The position numbers and the translations under genes were made by a program. From assembly GCA_964421815.1 (NCBI GenBank), contig CAYQYT010000027.1:1-11522 (forward strand): a stretch of 11,522 bases of DNA, in the 5' to 3' direction. Shown here in pieces: positions 1 to 7,252 of this stretch. The first letter of the stretch is position 1; every line of letters begins with the position of its first letter. The DNA is from DTU089 sp964421815 (GTDB lineage Bacteria > Bacillota > Clostridia > Oscillospirales > Acutalibacteraceae). The notes under the pieces are model-generated. The model was not told the DNA's origin. It searched no databases and saw nothing but the letters and a program-made list of their open reading frames with translations.

Positions 1-338
1 TGTTCGCCGGTCTTATGAAATTCAAGGACAAGAACTTTTGGGAAAAGCACAAAACAGTGTCCTTTGATACGTTGACCGACAGACAGACCTACGAAGTGAT
101 TGCCGTGTTCAAAACCGTAGTATATACGGACAGTCCCGACAGCTTCAAATACTATCAGTTCGTCAATGCGGAAACTGACGAGGATTTCACAGCCTATGTT
201 GAGAAGTGCAAGGAACTGTCGCTTTACGATACGGGCGTAACCGCTGAATACGGTGACAAGCTCCTGACCCTTTCCACCTGTGAGTATTCCCGGACAAACG
301 GCAGACTTGTTGTAGTGGCAAAGCTCATTAACGAATAA
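1..338 (+). CDS. srtB: Class B sortase, C-terminal part (5' end outside window)
   Basis: This is the 3' part of a sortase, a membrane-anchored cysteine transpeptidase that joins surface proteins to the peptidoglycan cross-bridge. The frame is open from base 3 (FAGLMKFKDK...), so the ATG at 15 is an internal Met. The catalytic Cys lies in the motif TLSTC (codon 279-281) and the conserved active-site Arg follows in TNGRLVVVAK (codon 303-305). The spacing and wording are those of class B enzymes. The catalytic His, expected in a GHN-type motif, must lie upstream of the window. Sortase B genes commonly sit in the conjugation block of clostridial ICEs, and here the gene is followed after 40 bases by the CHAP hydrolase, so the two are probably co-transcribed. 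The substrate is not visible. Confidence 0.88.
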   Translation, partial: FAGLMKFKDKNFWEKHKTVSFDTLTDRQTYEVIAVFKTVVYTDSPDSFKYYQFVNAETDEDFTAYVEKCKELSLYDTGVTAEYGDKLLTLSTCEYSRTNGRLVVVAKLINE

Positions 339-378
339 CGCAACAGGTGGTTCAGCCTGCATAGGAAGGAGGGATTGT

Positions 379-2088
379 ATGGCTGATATTAAAACGAAAG
401 ACAATGCAAAAGGTACGATACGAACCATAGATAAGGCTGCCGTTGCAACCCAACGAATGAAGCAGGCGTATATCGCAACAAAAGAAAAGGCGGAGCGGTC
501 GGTAAATGCCAACAGCAGCTCTGCCGAGGAATATGCTTCCGATAAGCTGGAAAGCGGCATTGACGAGGTGGTTCACGATGGTGCTTATGCGTTTGACAAA
601 GCGGGGCGAAAAGGACTTGAAACCACAAAAGAAAATATCCGCACTGCAAAGGACGGTATTCAGCGTTTCAAGCAGCAGCGAGCCGAGCAGTCTTTACGAA
701 AACAAGCTTCGCAGAATACAAGCTCTGCGATTAAGACTGTCGATAAGGCAGAAAAGACCATTAAGCAGTCGGCTACTTCTTCAGGAAAGAAAACCATAAA
801 GTTTGCCGGGAAAGAAGCAACGAAAACCGCACAGAAATCAGTTAAGACGGCTGAACAGACTGCAAAGACAGCGATAAAAACAAGCCAGCAAGCAGCAAAA
901 GCGGCACAGAAAACAGCTCAGGCGACGGTAAAGGCTTCACAGAAAGCGGCACAGGCGGCAAAAGCTACCGCAAAAGCAACAGCCACTACGATTAAAGCCG
1001 CAGCCAAAGCCACCGTTGCCGCAGTTAAAGCAATCATAGCGGCGGTAAAAGGTTTGATAGCCGCTATCGCTGCCGGCGGTTGGGTTGCGGTGGTTGTTAT
1101 TATTGTTCTATGCCTTGTTGCTCTGATTGCGGGTTCAGTGTTTGGTATCTTCTTTTCAGGAGAGGATTCCGGTACGGGAATGTCAATGCAGACGGTCGTT
1201 CAGGAAATCAATCAGGAATATGATGACCGGTTAGAGCAGGAAAAGAACTCCGTAAGCTATGATGTGCTTGAAATGAGCGGTAGTCGAGCAGTGTGGAAGG
1301 AAGTTCTTGCGGTCTATTCCGTTAAAGTGAATACCGACCCCGATAATCCGATGGAGGTTGCTACGGTTGATGAAACAAAGAAGCAACTACTGTCGGATAT
1401 TTTTTGGGAGATGAACGATATTTCTTCCCGAACGGAAACGAAAACTCATACCGAAATCGAGGAGAGCGACGACGGACACGGCAACATCGTACAGACCGAA
1501 ACCACCGTCACAGAAACATTCCTTTATATCACGGTATCACACAAGACCGTAGATGAAATGGCGGCTATGTACGGCTTTAATCAAGAGCAGAAAGATTATC
1601 TTGCCGAGCTATTGCAGGACGAAAACAATCAGCTATGGTCACAGGTGCTTTACGGTATCGGATACAGCGACGACCAAATCGTAACGGTTGCCTTGTCTCA
1701 GGTAGGTAATGTAGGCGGTCAGCCTTACTGGTCTTGGTACGGATTTGACTCCCGTGTAGAGTGGTGTGCCTGCTTCGTTTCTTGGTGTGCCAACGAGTGC
1801 GGATATATCGACGCCGGTATTATTCCGAAGTATGCCGGTTGTGTAAACGGCGTTCAATGGTTCAGAGACCGAGGACAATGGGCAGACGGTTCGTATGAGC
1901 CTTCGCCCGGTACAATCATTTTCTTTGACTGGGAGGGCGACGGTGTGACAGACCACACCGGTATCGTACAGAAATGCGAAAACGGTACAGTCTATACCGT
2001 CGAGGGCAACTCCGGCGATACTTGCAGAACCAAAACATATCCGGTTGGAAGTTCAGTTATCTACGGATACGGCATTCCGGCGTATTAA
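379..2088 (+). CDS. Conjugative-element CHAP-domain peptidoglycan hydrolase (CD1108-like mobile element protein)
   Basis: The 569-residue protein probably opens the cell wall for the conjugation channel, the role of VirB1 or Tn916 Orf14. A very strong SD (GGAAGGAGGG) precedes ATG 379. Residues 1-145 are charged and presumably cytoplasmic. Residues ~145-230 are a low-complexity Ala/Lys/Thr/Gln stretch with repeated KTA/QAAKAA units. One transmembrane helix covers ~233-258. Residues ~265-430 form an uncharacterised extracytoplasmic region. The last ~135 residues are a CHAP/NlpC-P60-type domain, with the likely nucleophile Cys463 in EWCACFVSW, His526 in DHTGIV and Glu542/Asn544 in VEGNSG. I see no lysozyme-like domain, unlike Tn916 Orf14. 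The same arrangement is known from proteins named after C. difficile CD1108. It follows the sortase and ends at a strong terminator, so it is the last gene of this conjugation segment. Confidence 0.85.
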   Translation: MADIKTKDNAKGTIRTIDKAAVATQRMKQAYIATKEKAERSVNANSSSAEEYASDKLESGIDEVVHDGAYAFDKAGRKGLETTKENIRTAKDGIQRFKQQRAEQSLRKQASQNTSSAIKTVDKAEKTIKQSATSSGKKTIKFAGKEATKTAQKSVKTAEQTAKTAIKTSQQAAKAAQKTAQATVKASQKAAQAAKATAKATATTIKAAAKATVAAVKAIIAAVKGLIAAIAAGGWVAVVVIIVLCLVALIAGSVFGIFFSGEDSGTGMSMQTVVQEINQEYDDRLEQEKNSVSYDVLEMSGSRAVWKEVLAVYSVKVNTDPDNPMEVATVDETKKQLLSDIFWEMNDISSRTETKTHTEIEESDDGHGNIVQTETTVTETFLYITVSHKTVDEMAAMYGFNQEQKDYLAELLQDENNQLWSQVLYGIGYSDDQIVTVALSQVGNVGGQPYWSWYGFDSRVEWCACFVSWCANECGYIDAGIIPKYAGCVNGVQWFRDRGQWADGSYEPSPGTIIFFDWEGDGVTDHTGIVQKCENGTVYTVEGNSGDTCRTKTYPVGSSVIYGYGIPAY

Positions 2089-2093
2089 AAAAG

Positions 2094-2137
2094 ATGGCAG
2101 AGTTGACGGTTTGACTGTTGACTCTGCCGTGATTTTT
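2094..2137 (+). terminator. Rho-independent terminator of the conjugation segment
   Basis: GGCAGAGT (2096-2103) pairs with ACTCTGCC (2121-2128). The stem extends inward by four further pairs, including G-U, to about 12 bp around a 9-base loop. A T-rich tail (GATTTTTG) follows. It starts six bases after the CHAP gene stop codon. Confidence 0.8.
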
Positions 2138-2173
2138 GTTTTGAGTCAAATTATAGAAAAAGTCATAAATAGA

Positions 2174-2182
2174 TGCTATAAT
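2174..2182 (+). promoter_or_regulatory. Extended -10 promoter of the 393-residue cargo gene
   Basis: TGCTATAAT is a perfect extended -10 element (TGnTATAAT), 33 bases before the ATG at 2216. No good -35 lies at 17 bp, which is acceptable for an extended -10 promoter. It follows the upstream terminator, so the gene is expressed independently. Confidence 0.65.
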
Positions 2183-2215
2183 AAATAAATGAGTTGATAC
2201 TGTAGGAGATGTATT

Positions 2216-3397
2216 ATGGAGCCGGAACTTTTTCTCTTGGAAATGGCTGAAACAGAGGAATGTAAAAGTATTACATACAAGCGTTTAGCTATTCGTGAAT
2301 TTATGGGATTATATTTTTCTCAAAAAAGGGAAATAGGACAGATTGACCCGTTTATGATTCCCTTTGGGGAGGTTATAAAAAACAGCATTGAAGAATATAA
2401 AGTGAATATTGACGACCTTGTAAAATATATGATTGATAACGATAAATCAAATTGTGCTTTGTTCGCCGCAACAGCGTGGTTCAAGCCAAAAGCGGAACTG
2501 TCATCAGGAGCATATTATTCAGCCATTGCTAAATATAGAATAATAACTCCATTTGTAGAAGAAGTAGATCTCGATGCAGTCGCTCTAATGGTAGTATGTT
2601 TTGTATTCGATAACTTAACTCTAACCAAAATAGACATTAGGGAGTTCGTCAAAGAAGAAGTCTTTGCATATCCCACCAATCAGTACGGATTAACCAAAGT
2701 AAATGGTGCTGTGTTTAAGTTAGACGGACTTATTTTTGATGGAAAAGGTTATTATTATAATATCCTTACGAACAAAACCCCCGTAAATTCAACAGATACA
2801 ATGGTAGGGTTTGCAAGGATTATACACGATGAAACAAAGAATTGCGATATTCTGTACCGTTTGGATGAACGACTTTCTGTGCCTGAGTCAGAATATTATG
2901 ATTATACTGGTGCAGCGTTTGCAAAATTTCGTGGTCCGCAATTTAATTTTGATAGAAGCAATCTCAATGGAAAGAAAACCATTACTGTTCATATTGATGA
3001 AGAAACAATGGACAAACTGCTAATGGTAGTTAAGCAAGGAATCGACCAAAACACTGGAGAAGAATTTTGGCATATAGAGATTGAAACATTGCCATACAGA
3101 AACTCATCAAAAGGATATGTCATAACGACATTTCTACACGGAATGTATTATCCTCATAAAGATGTATTTACACACATCGACTACACAAAGAATCAATATA
3201 GCGGCAATGTGTACTCACAGAAATATGCGGATAGTCAGAATGGTATTCCTGTTGACCAATATACAGAAACACGAGACTTGCACTATAAAATATGGTGTAT
3301 TGAAAATGGCGAGTTTACAAAAGAGACTTGGTATAAGTTAATGATAATATCTTTACCTGAGTCGTATCAAAGATTATTAAATGAAATTTTGGCATAA
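2216..3397 (+). CDS. Unrecognised 393-residue soluble protein, stand-alone cargo gene
   Basis: I do not recognise this family. The start is well supported: GGAG at 2205-2208, seven bases before ATG, with an extended -10 promoter just upstream. No signal peptide or transmembrane helix is seen, so it is probably cytoplasmic. The N-terminal ~130 residues look helical and mixed-charge. The C-terminal two thirds are rich in Tyr, Phe and Asp and probably beta-rich, with a section near residues 170-190 (VFKLDGLIFDGKGYYYNILT) and a Lys/Tyr-rich stretch near 330-350. I see no nucleotide-binding, nuclease or helix-turn-helix motif. It is flanked by terminators on both sides, forms a single-gene unit, and is much more AT-rich than the conjugation genes to its left, which marks it as likely acquired cargo. 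A defence or host-interaction role is possible but unproven. Confidence 0.8.
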   Translation: MEPELFLLEMAETEECKSITYKRLAIREFMGLYFSQKREIGQIDPFMIPFGEVIKNSIEEYKVNIDDLVKYMIDNDKSNCALFAATAWFKPKAELSSGAYYSAIAKYRIITPFVEEVDLDAVALMVVCFVFDNLTLTKIDIREFVKEEVFAYPTNQYGLTKVNGAVFKLDGLIFDGKGYYYNILTNKTPVNSTDTMVGFARIIHDETKNCDILYRLDERLSVPESEYYDYTGAAFAKFRGPQFNFDRSNLNGKKTITVHIDEETMDKLLMVVKQGIDQNTGEEFWHIEIETLPYRNSSKGYVITTFLHGMYYPHKDVFTHIDYTKNQYSGNVYSQKYADSQNGIPVDQYTETRDLHYKIWCIENGEFTKETWYKLMIISLPESYQRLLNEILA

Positions 3398-3421
3398 ATT
3401 AAGATAATAATTTTGTTAATG

Positions 3422-3461
3422 CGGCAGAGCGTAACAGATAAAACTGTTTGCCTGCCGTTTT
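3422..3461 (+). terminator. Terminator of the 393-residue cargo gene
   Basis: The outer stem is CGGCAG (3422-3427) with CTGCCG (3452-3457). A nested stem AACAG/CTGTT (3433-3437, 3444-3448) closes the loop, and TTTTAT follows. It lies 24 bases after the stop codon. The outer GGCAG stem resembles that of the terminator at 2094. Confidence 0.7.
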
Positions 3462-3482
3462 ATCAAATCTAAAATCGCACAT

Positions 3483-3511
3483 TTGATATTATTTTTTATT
3501 GTGGGTATGAT
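3483..3511 (+). promoter_or_regulatory. Sigma-A-type promoter of the 107-residue gene
   Basis: TTGATA (3483-3488) and TATGAT (3506-3511) are separated by exactly 17 bases, a near-consensus vegetative promoter. The predicted transcript begins near 3518, about 20 bases before ATG 3538. Confidence 0.75.
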
Positions 3512-3537
3512 AGAATAAAAAACAGGAGTGACCCATT

Positions 3538-3861
3538 ATGAATAGCAATTACATTGATTTACCTACTCGTATTAAGAAAGACTTTTCGGAAATAAACAGC
3601 AACATTGTTATGGATTTGTATAAAACAAATAAGCAATATGCTGAGTTACAAAATGACGTTTCCAAACTAAAAAAACAGTATCCTTTTATAGACAGAATAA
3701 TAGAAGAAAGCGGAGAAATGAACCTTTCTGCCCAAGAGCACAATATACTTATTCAGTATTTTCAATTATCACGTCAAATGGAAAATATGGAGAGAAAACA
3801 TATTTATTTTTGTGGACAAAAAGATATTATTGCTTATCTAAAAGAACTCAAAGCCTTTTAA
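3538..3861 (+). CDS. Small helical ICE-associated protein of unknown function
   Basis: A 107-residue, probably cytoplasmic protein with a strong SD (GGAGTGA) about ten bases before ATG and its own promoter. The sequence is almost entirely helix-forming: heptad-like charged/hydrophobic stretches at ~28-50 (MDLYKTNKQYAELQNDVSKL) and ~65-88 suggest a short coiled coil or helical hairpin. There is no catalytic motif, signal peptide or membrane helix. It looks like the small conserved proteins often found beside Orf9-type regulators in clostridial conjugative elements; I believe such a family has a DUF number (possibly DUF6664) but cannot verify it. It runs toward the Orf9-like gene and ends 36 bases from it, sharing the intervening hairpin. 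The function is unknown; a role in element regulation is only a guess from position. Confidence 0.8.
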   Translation: MNSNYIDLPTRIKKDFSEINSNIVMDLYKTNKQYAELQNDVSKLKKQYPFIDRIIEESGEMNLSAQEHNILIQYFQLSRQMENMERKHIYFCGQKDIIAYLKELKAF

Positions 3862-3899
3862 TGAGAAAAAGAAAAACAGAGGTTTTTCTTCCTCTGTTT
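3862..3899 (-). terminator. Terminator between convergent genes, mainly for the regulator
   Basis: AAACAGAGG (3874-3882) and CCTCTGTTT (3891-3899) form a perfect 9-bp stem with an 8-base loop. Read on the minus strand, the stem is followed by a T-rich run (TTCTTTTTCTC), the right polarity to end the regulator transcript. The stem touches the regulator's stop codon. On the plus strand it is followed only by a weaker ACTCTTTT. Confidence 0.7.
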
Positions 3900-4248
3900 A
3901 CTCTTTTGCTTTGCATAACCCGTTAACAGTTGCTTCTATAACGGACAGTTCTTTATCGTCTAATTTGTCGAGCTGTGCGTCTAAGCGTCTGCGGACGGAA
4001 CTTTTTTCGACTTCTTTTTTAGGAAATATGTATTCATCAACTGAAACGTCAAAGATGGTTACAAGTTGAATGAACAATTCTAAACTTGGATATTGACCCT
4101 CGTTTTCAATAGCTTGTAGATGTCTTGGGTCGTAATCAACGATACGAGAAAGTTGTTCTCTTGTCATCCCCTGTGCAGTTCTTGCTCTCTTAATCGCTTG
4201 CCCTATTGGCATAAAATCGAAGTCGAAATCGTTGTTTCTATCGTCCAT
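3898..4248 (-). CDS. XRE-family helix-turn-helix regulator, Tn916 Orf9-like
   Basis: A 116-residue DNA-binding protein with an Xre/Cro-type helix-turn-helix at residues ~14-73 (IGQAIKRARTAQGMTREQLS, then DPRHLQAIENEGQYPSLELF, then VSVDEYIFP). The wording is very close to Tn916 Orf9, including TREQ, DPR.L..IEN.GQ.PSL and VSVDE. The C-terminal tail (80-116) is charged and probably helical. ATG 4248 is preferred over ATG 4266 because AAGGTGGTGA lies directly before it. In Tn916, Orf9 is encoded opposite to the neighbouring genes and is thought to repress transfer-regulatory genes; the orientation is the same here. Its promoter faces the two-component operon across a 244-bp divergent region, so it might also affect that operon. 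Its operator is not identified. Confidence 0.9.
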   Translation of the reverse strand: MDDRNNDFDFDFMPIGQAIKRARTAQGMTREQLSRIVDYDPRHLQAIENEGQYPSLELFIQLVTIFDVSVDEYIFPKKEVEKSSVRRRLDAQLDKLDDKELSVIEATVNGLCKAKE

Positions 4249-4281
4249 AAGCTCACCACCTTGCATTGATATAATAAATCT

Positions 4282-4287
4282 ATTATA
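4282..4287 (-). promoter_or_regulatory. -10 element of the Orf9-like regulator promoter
   Basis: On the minus strand this is TATAAT, 34 bases upstream of the regulator ATG at 4248. No convincing -35 is seen at 16-18 bp (TAAGAG at 17 bp). An 8-bp palindrome AGAGCTCT lies at the expected -35 position (4301-4308) and could be an operator. Confidence 0.5.
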
Positions 4288-4326
4288 TTTTACAGAAACG
4301 AGAGCTCTTATTGAACGATTTGAAAT

Positions 4327-4436
4327 CTCTTATAATAGGGTATTTCATATCTACATAGAAGCGATAAGAATTCAGGTTGTGAAAAATAAAGTTGAAATCG
4401 TCTAATGTTAAACCAACCTTGAATCCTATTATAGAG
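4327..4436. repeat. Nested inverted repeats in the divergent control region
   Basis: The outer arms are CTCTTATAATAGG (4327-4339) and CCTATTATAGAG (4425-4436), complementary except for one extra T. The inner arms are TTCAGGTTG (4371-4379) and CAACCTTGAA (4414-4423), complementary with a one-base bulge. The left outer arm contains a TATAAT that could be a rightward -10. No T-tract follows, so it is not a simple terminator. It could be an operator pair or a folded leader; this is not settled from sequence alone. Confidence 0.4.
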
Positions 4437-4441
4437 GGCAA

Positions 4442-4473
4442 GATACAAAAAAGATACAATTATATGTTATAAT
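4442..4473 (+). promoter_or_regulatory. Two-component operon promoter with paired GATACAA operator
   Basis: Two direct repeats AGATACAA have ATACA cores at 4443-4447 and 4454-4458, 11 bases (one helical turn) apart, the usual geometry for an OmpR/PhoB-family dimer. They overlap the position where a -35 is expected, and no -35 consensus is present. A perfect -10 TATAAT follows at 4468-4473, nine bases after the last ATACA. Transcription should start near 4480, giving a very short leader before the SD at 4481. The same repeat occurs before the lipoprotein operon, so autoregulation by the adjacent response regulator is the obvious inference. Confidence 0.7.
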
Positions 4474-4492
4474 AAAATCAGAGGTGAACGAA

Positions 4493-5158
4493 GTGAATAA
4501 AATTTTAATTGTTGAAGATGAGCAGTCCATAGCCGAAATGGTTAAACTGTGTCTTTGTAAAAACGGATATATGTGTGAAATAGTGAATGATGGAATGGCT
4601 GCAACCCAAAAAATTGAAGAAAAAAGATATGATTTAATATTACTTGATATTATGTTGCCTGATATTGACGGATACGATCTAATAGAATATATCAAACAGT
4701 TTGATATACCTGTTATTTTTGTTACTGCCAAAACTTCCGTGCCTGATAGAGTAAAAGGGTTAAAACTTGGTGCTGAGGATTATATTTCAAAGCCGTTTGA
4801 TTTAGAAGAATTATTGGCACGTGTAGCTACTGTACTCAGAAGATTTCATAAGACTGATAATATCCTTGAAGTTGGTAAAATCAAAATTGACACTCTGGAA
4901 CGCACCGTTCTGCTAGACGGAGAACTTGTAGTTTTACCTGCCAAAGAATATGATTTATTATTGTATTTGGTACGGAATAAAAACATTGCATTATACAGAG
5001 AAACCATTTTTGAACAAGTGTGGCAAGAACCTTATCTTGGAAATACTCGTACAATAGATCTCCACATTCAAAGGTTGAAGAAAAAACTTGATTTAGGCGA
5101 TGCCATTGAAACAATATATAAGGTTGGATACAAATTTAGAGCGGAGAAATTAAAATGA
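4493..5158 (+). CDS. OmpR/PhoB-family response regulator
   Basis: A cytoplasmic transcription factor of about 221 residues. The receiver domain (~1-115) has the acidic pair Glu-Asp in ILIVEDE, the phospho-acceptor Asp in LILLDIMLPDIDG, the switch Thr in FVTAK and the conserved Lys in ISKPF. The winged-helix domain (~125-218) has the OmpR signature AKEYDLLLYL, the recognition-helix region TRTIDLHIQRLKKKL and the wing IYKVGYKF. I chose GTG 4493 over the in-frame GTG 4484 because GAGGTGA at 4481-4487 is an excellent SD for 4493, whereas 4484 would overlap it. The gene overlaps the kinase start by four bases (ATGA), so translation is coupled. It is the likely binder of the GATACAA repeats before its own gene and before the lipoprotein-ABC operon. 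Confidence 0.93.
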   Translation: MNKILIVEDEQSIAEMVKLCLCKNGYMCEIVNDGMAATQKIEEKRYDLILLDIMLPDIDGYDLIEYIKQFDIPVIFVTAKTSVPDRVKGLKLGAEDYISKPFDLEELLARVATVLRRFHKTDNILEVGKIKIDTLERTVLLDGELVVLPAKEYDLLLYLVRNKNIALYRETIFEQVWQEPYLGNTRTIDLHIQRLKKKLDLGDAIETIYKVGYKFRAEKLK

Positions 5159-6537
5159 AATTATCATATAAATTTTTTTGCATAGCATATATCATCGTTC
5201 TCCTTGCGACGGGTGTTGGCGGGATACTTATTATCAATAATGTAAACAATACTCTTTGGTATACGCAAGTAGAACGTGTAAAGACCACCGTAAACTATGT
5301 AGCAGACAGTTTTTTGGCTTTCGCAGATGTTTCTTACAGCGAAATAACCGGAACGCATAAAAATAACATAGTTCGTCAAATAAAAGATTCTTTAGATAGT
5401 ACCGTGACGGATGTTGAAATATATACATCTCAAAATGCAAAAAGCGAATATACTAAACTTAATGACAATGAGTGTGTTTCTCAGTTTGTTAAAAATGACA
5501 ACTTGTTCCTTATGGAATCCATATGTAAACTTAATACTGAGTCAGATGTGTATTATCTCGTTATTTACTCGGATTTTACGGAAATTCAAAAACAATGTAG
5601 TCTGTTTTGGAACAGTTATGGTGTTGTAGTTTTTATTATATCTGTAATAAGTGGATTGTTGATATTTGCTTCAGTGAAGAAAATAACAAAACCGTTGAGC
5701 ATACTTACTAAAGTTACGGATGAAATTGCGTTAGGAAGTTATGGAAAAAAGGTTTATGTAAAAAGCTCTGATTATGAAATCACTACTTTATCCGAAAGTT
5801 TTAATTCAATGTCATTAGCTATTGAACAAAAAATCAAAGAGATAAGTGAAGAATCAGAAAAACGCAATATTTTTGTTGCTGATTTTACCCACGAAATGAA
5901 AACTCCGATGACGGCTATCATAGGATACGCTCAAATGTTACGTTCTTACGACCTGAATAAAACGGAGAAAGACCAAGCAGCGGAAGCAATATATAATGAA
6001 GCAAAGCGTCTTGAAAAACTATCATTACAATTACTGAATTTATACGTGTTTCAAAATGAGCAGATAGAAATGGAAAAACTAAATCTTTTAACCATTGGAG
6101 AACAGTTAAAAGCCACTCTAAAACACTTATCCGAAAAGTACGATGTTTTATTTTCCATTGATTTTGATGATGAAACAATATGTGCAAATGGCGTGCTTTT
6201 GCTTTCACTTCTTTATAATTTAGTTGACAATGCTTTTAAGGCATCAGAACCTCAAACTACTGTTAAAATTTATAGCAAATCATCAAATGATATTGTTCGA
6301 GTTTTTGTTGAGGACAAAGGCAGAGGTATTGCAAAGGAAAATATTAAACTTTTAACCGAACCATTTTACCGTGAGGATAAATCTCGTTCAAGAAAATTTG
6401 GTGGTGCAGGTCTTGGATTATCCTTGTGCAAAGAGATTGCAACACTCCACGGTACGGAGCTTTCTTTTGAAAGTGAAAAAGGTAATGGCACTACCGTTTC
6501 CTTTACCTTAAAAAAAGGCGGTGAAGAAGATGAATAA
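5155..6537 (+). CDS. Membrane sensor histidine kinase
   Basis: A 460-residue kinase partnering the preceding regulator. Transmembrane helices lie at ~8-29 and ~155-174, enclosing an extracytoplasmic sensor of about 125 residues; this is unlike the intramembrane-sensing BceS type, which has almost no loop. HAMP is at ~175-228. The dimerisation/phosphoacceptor domain has His246 in FTHEMKTP. The ATPase domain shows the N box NLVDNA (355-360), G1 DKGRGI (387-392), an F-box-like FYREDKSRS and G2 GGAGLGL (416-422), so all catalytic boxes look intact. The sensor loop has no family I recognise. ATG 5155 overlaps the regulator stop (ATGA). The 3' end overlaps the next gene, indicating a three-gene coupled operon. 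The signal is unknown; the linked ABC operon suggests a membrane-active peptide. Confidence 0.93.
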   Translation: MKLSYKFFCIAYIIVLLATGVGGILIINNVNNTLWYTQVERVKTTVNYVADSFLAFADVSYSEITGTHKNNIVRQIKDSLDSTVTDVEIYTSQNAKSEYTKLNDNECVSQFVKNDNLFLMESICKLNTESDVYYLVIYSDFTEIQKQCSLFWNSYGVVVFIISVISGLLIFASVKKITKPLSILTKVTDEIALGSYGKKVYVKSSDYEITTLSESFNSMSLAIEQKIKEISEESEKRNIFVADFTHEMKTPMTAIIGYAQMLRSYDLNKTEKDQAAEAIYNEAKRLEKLSLQLLNLYVFQNEQIEMEKLNLLTIGEQLKATLKHLSEKYDVLFSIDFDDETICANGVLLLSLLYNLVDNAFKASEPQTTVKIYSKSSNDIVRVFVEDKGRGIAKENIKLLTEPFYREDKSRSRKFGGAGLGLSLCKEIATLHGTELSFESEKGNGTTVSFTLKKGGEEDE

Positions 6538-7240
6538 AGTAAAGAAAATAAGTGTGTTTTTATTATTGTTAATTATGACTGTTTGTATTGTATTCTTACC
6601 GCAGCTTATGAATGAGCAAAATGAAGAAAGATTACTGAATAAAAAAATTTACTGGGATTACAATATGCGAAACACCACGAAAATAACAAGTAATCAGGTC
6701 GCTGAACTTTATTATAATCGTGAGATAGGTATTGGTGCATATAATGATATATCTTTAGATAGAGACAATTATGAACCATCCTATATGCAAAAAAAATCAT
6801 TTGAGTTATTTGAAACTTTTTTTGAAAGCGATGAATCTATTTGCGAACATATAAAAATGATAATTTCAGATGGAATAGCGAATTATTCTCAAAACAGCAC
6901 TTTAGTCAAGATAGATAATCAACCTACGGCACTAAATTTTATAAATGTGGTTATAACATCGGGCGATTTCGTGCTTGAATTCAATTATGAGGAAAAAACA
7001 AAAACATTAATATCCCTTTCTTGCCCTTCTTCATCTTACTACCTAAATTATGGACAGGAAGATCCATCATTTATAAATTCATTAGAGTTAGCGGTAAAAA
7101 ACTATTATGAGAATCAATTAGGACTTGACATAAATGAGTATTATTATGTAGAGGAATGGGCATATAAGAAAGATGATATAAAAGAATATTATACAGAGTT
7201 TGGAATTTTACAGTGTCCAATCGATGTAAAAGAAAAATAA
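6530..7240 (+). CDS. Membrane-anchored extracytoplasmic protein, likely accessory to the kinase
   Basis: A 236-residue protein with one N-terminal hydrophobic segment (~6-25, KISVFLLLLIMTVCIVFLP) and a hydrophilic remainder, so probably a signal anchor with an external domain. The Cys at 19 is not in a lipobox, since Val rather than Gly/Ala precedes it. ATG 6530 is chosen because AAGGCGGTGA ends five bases before it; an in-frame GTG at 6521 lies inside that SD. The gene overlaps the kinase stop codon, so it is co-translated with the sensor. I do not recognise the family. Its position and topology fit an accessory protein that tunes or assists the kinase, as YycH/YycI do for YycG, but that is analogy only. 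It is followed by the operator/palindrome region at 7253-7334. Confidence 0.85.
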   Translation: MNKVKKISVFLLLLIMTVCIVFLPQLMNEQNEERLLNKKIYWDYNMRNTTKITSNQVAELYYNREIGIGAYNDISLDRDNYEPSYMQKKSFELFETFFESDESICEHIKMIISDGIANYSQNSTLVKIDNQPTALNFINVVITSGDFVLEFNYEEKTKTLISLSCPSSSYYLNYGQEDPSFINSLELAVKNYYENQLGLDINEYYYVEEWAYKKDDIKEYYTEFGILQCPIDVKEK

Positions 7241-7252
7241 AGATGATTACAG

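Noticed and set aside
506..799. 97-codon open frame overlapping the N-terminal part of the CHAP gene.
   Set aside because: It lies in another frame of a well supported gene; its composition is explained by the Ala/Lys-rich coding sequence.
1639..1956. 105-codon open frame on the minus strand inside the CHAP gene.
   Set aside because: It is antisense to the strongly supported CHAP catalytic domain, has no credible SD and looks like no protein family.
5918..6208. 96-codon minus-strand frame within the kinase gene.
   Set aside because: Antisense to the conserved His-phosphoacceptor region of the kinase; no SD or promoter.
4493..6537. BceRS-type assignment of the two-component system.
   Set aside because: The kinase has a ~125-residue external loop and a HAMP domain, and the permeases are small ABC-2 proteins, not the ten-helix BceB type with a large external domain.
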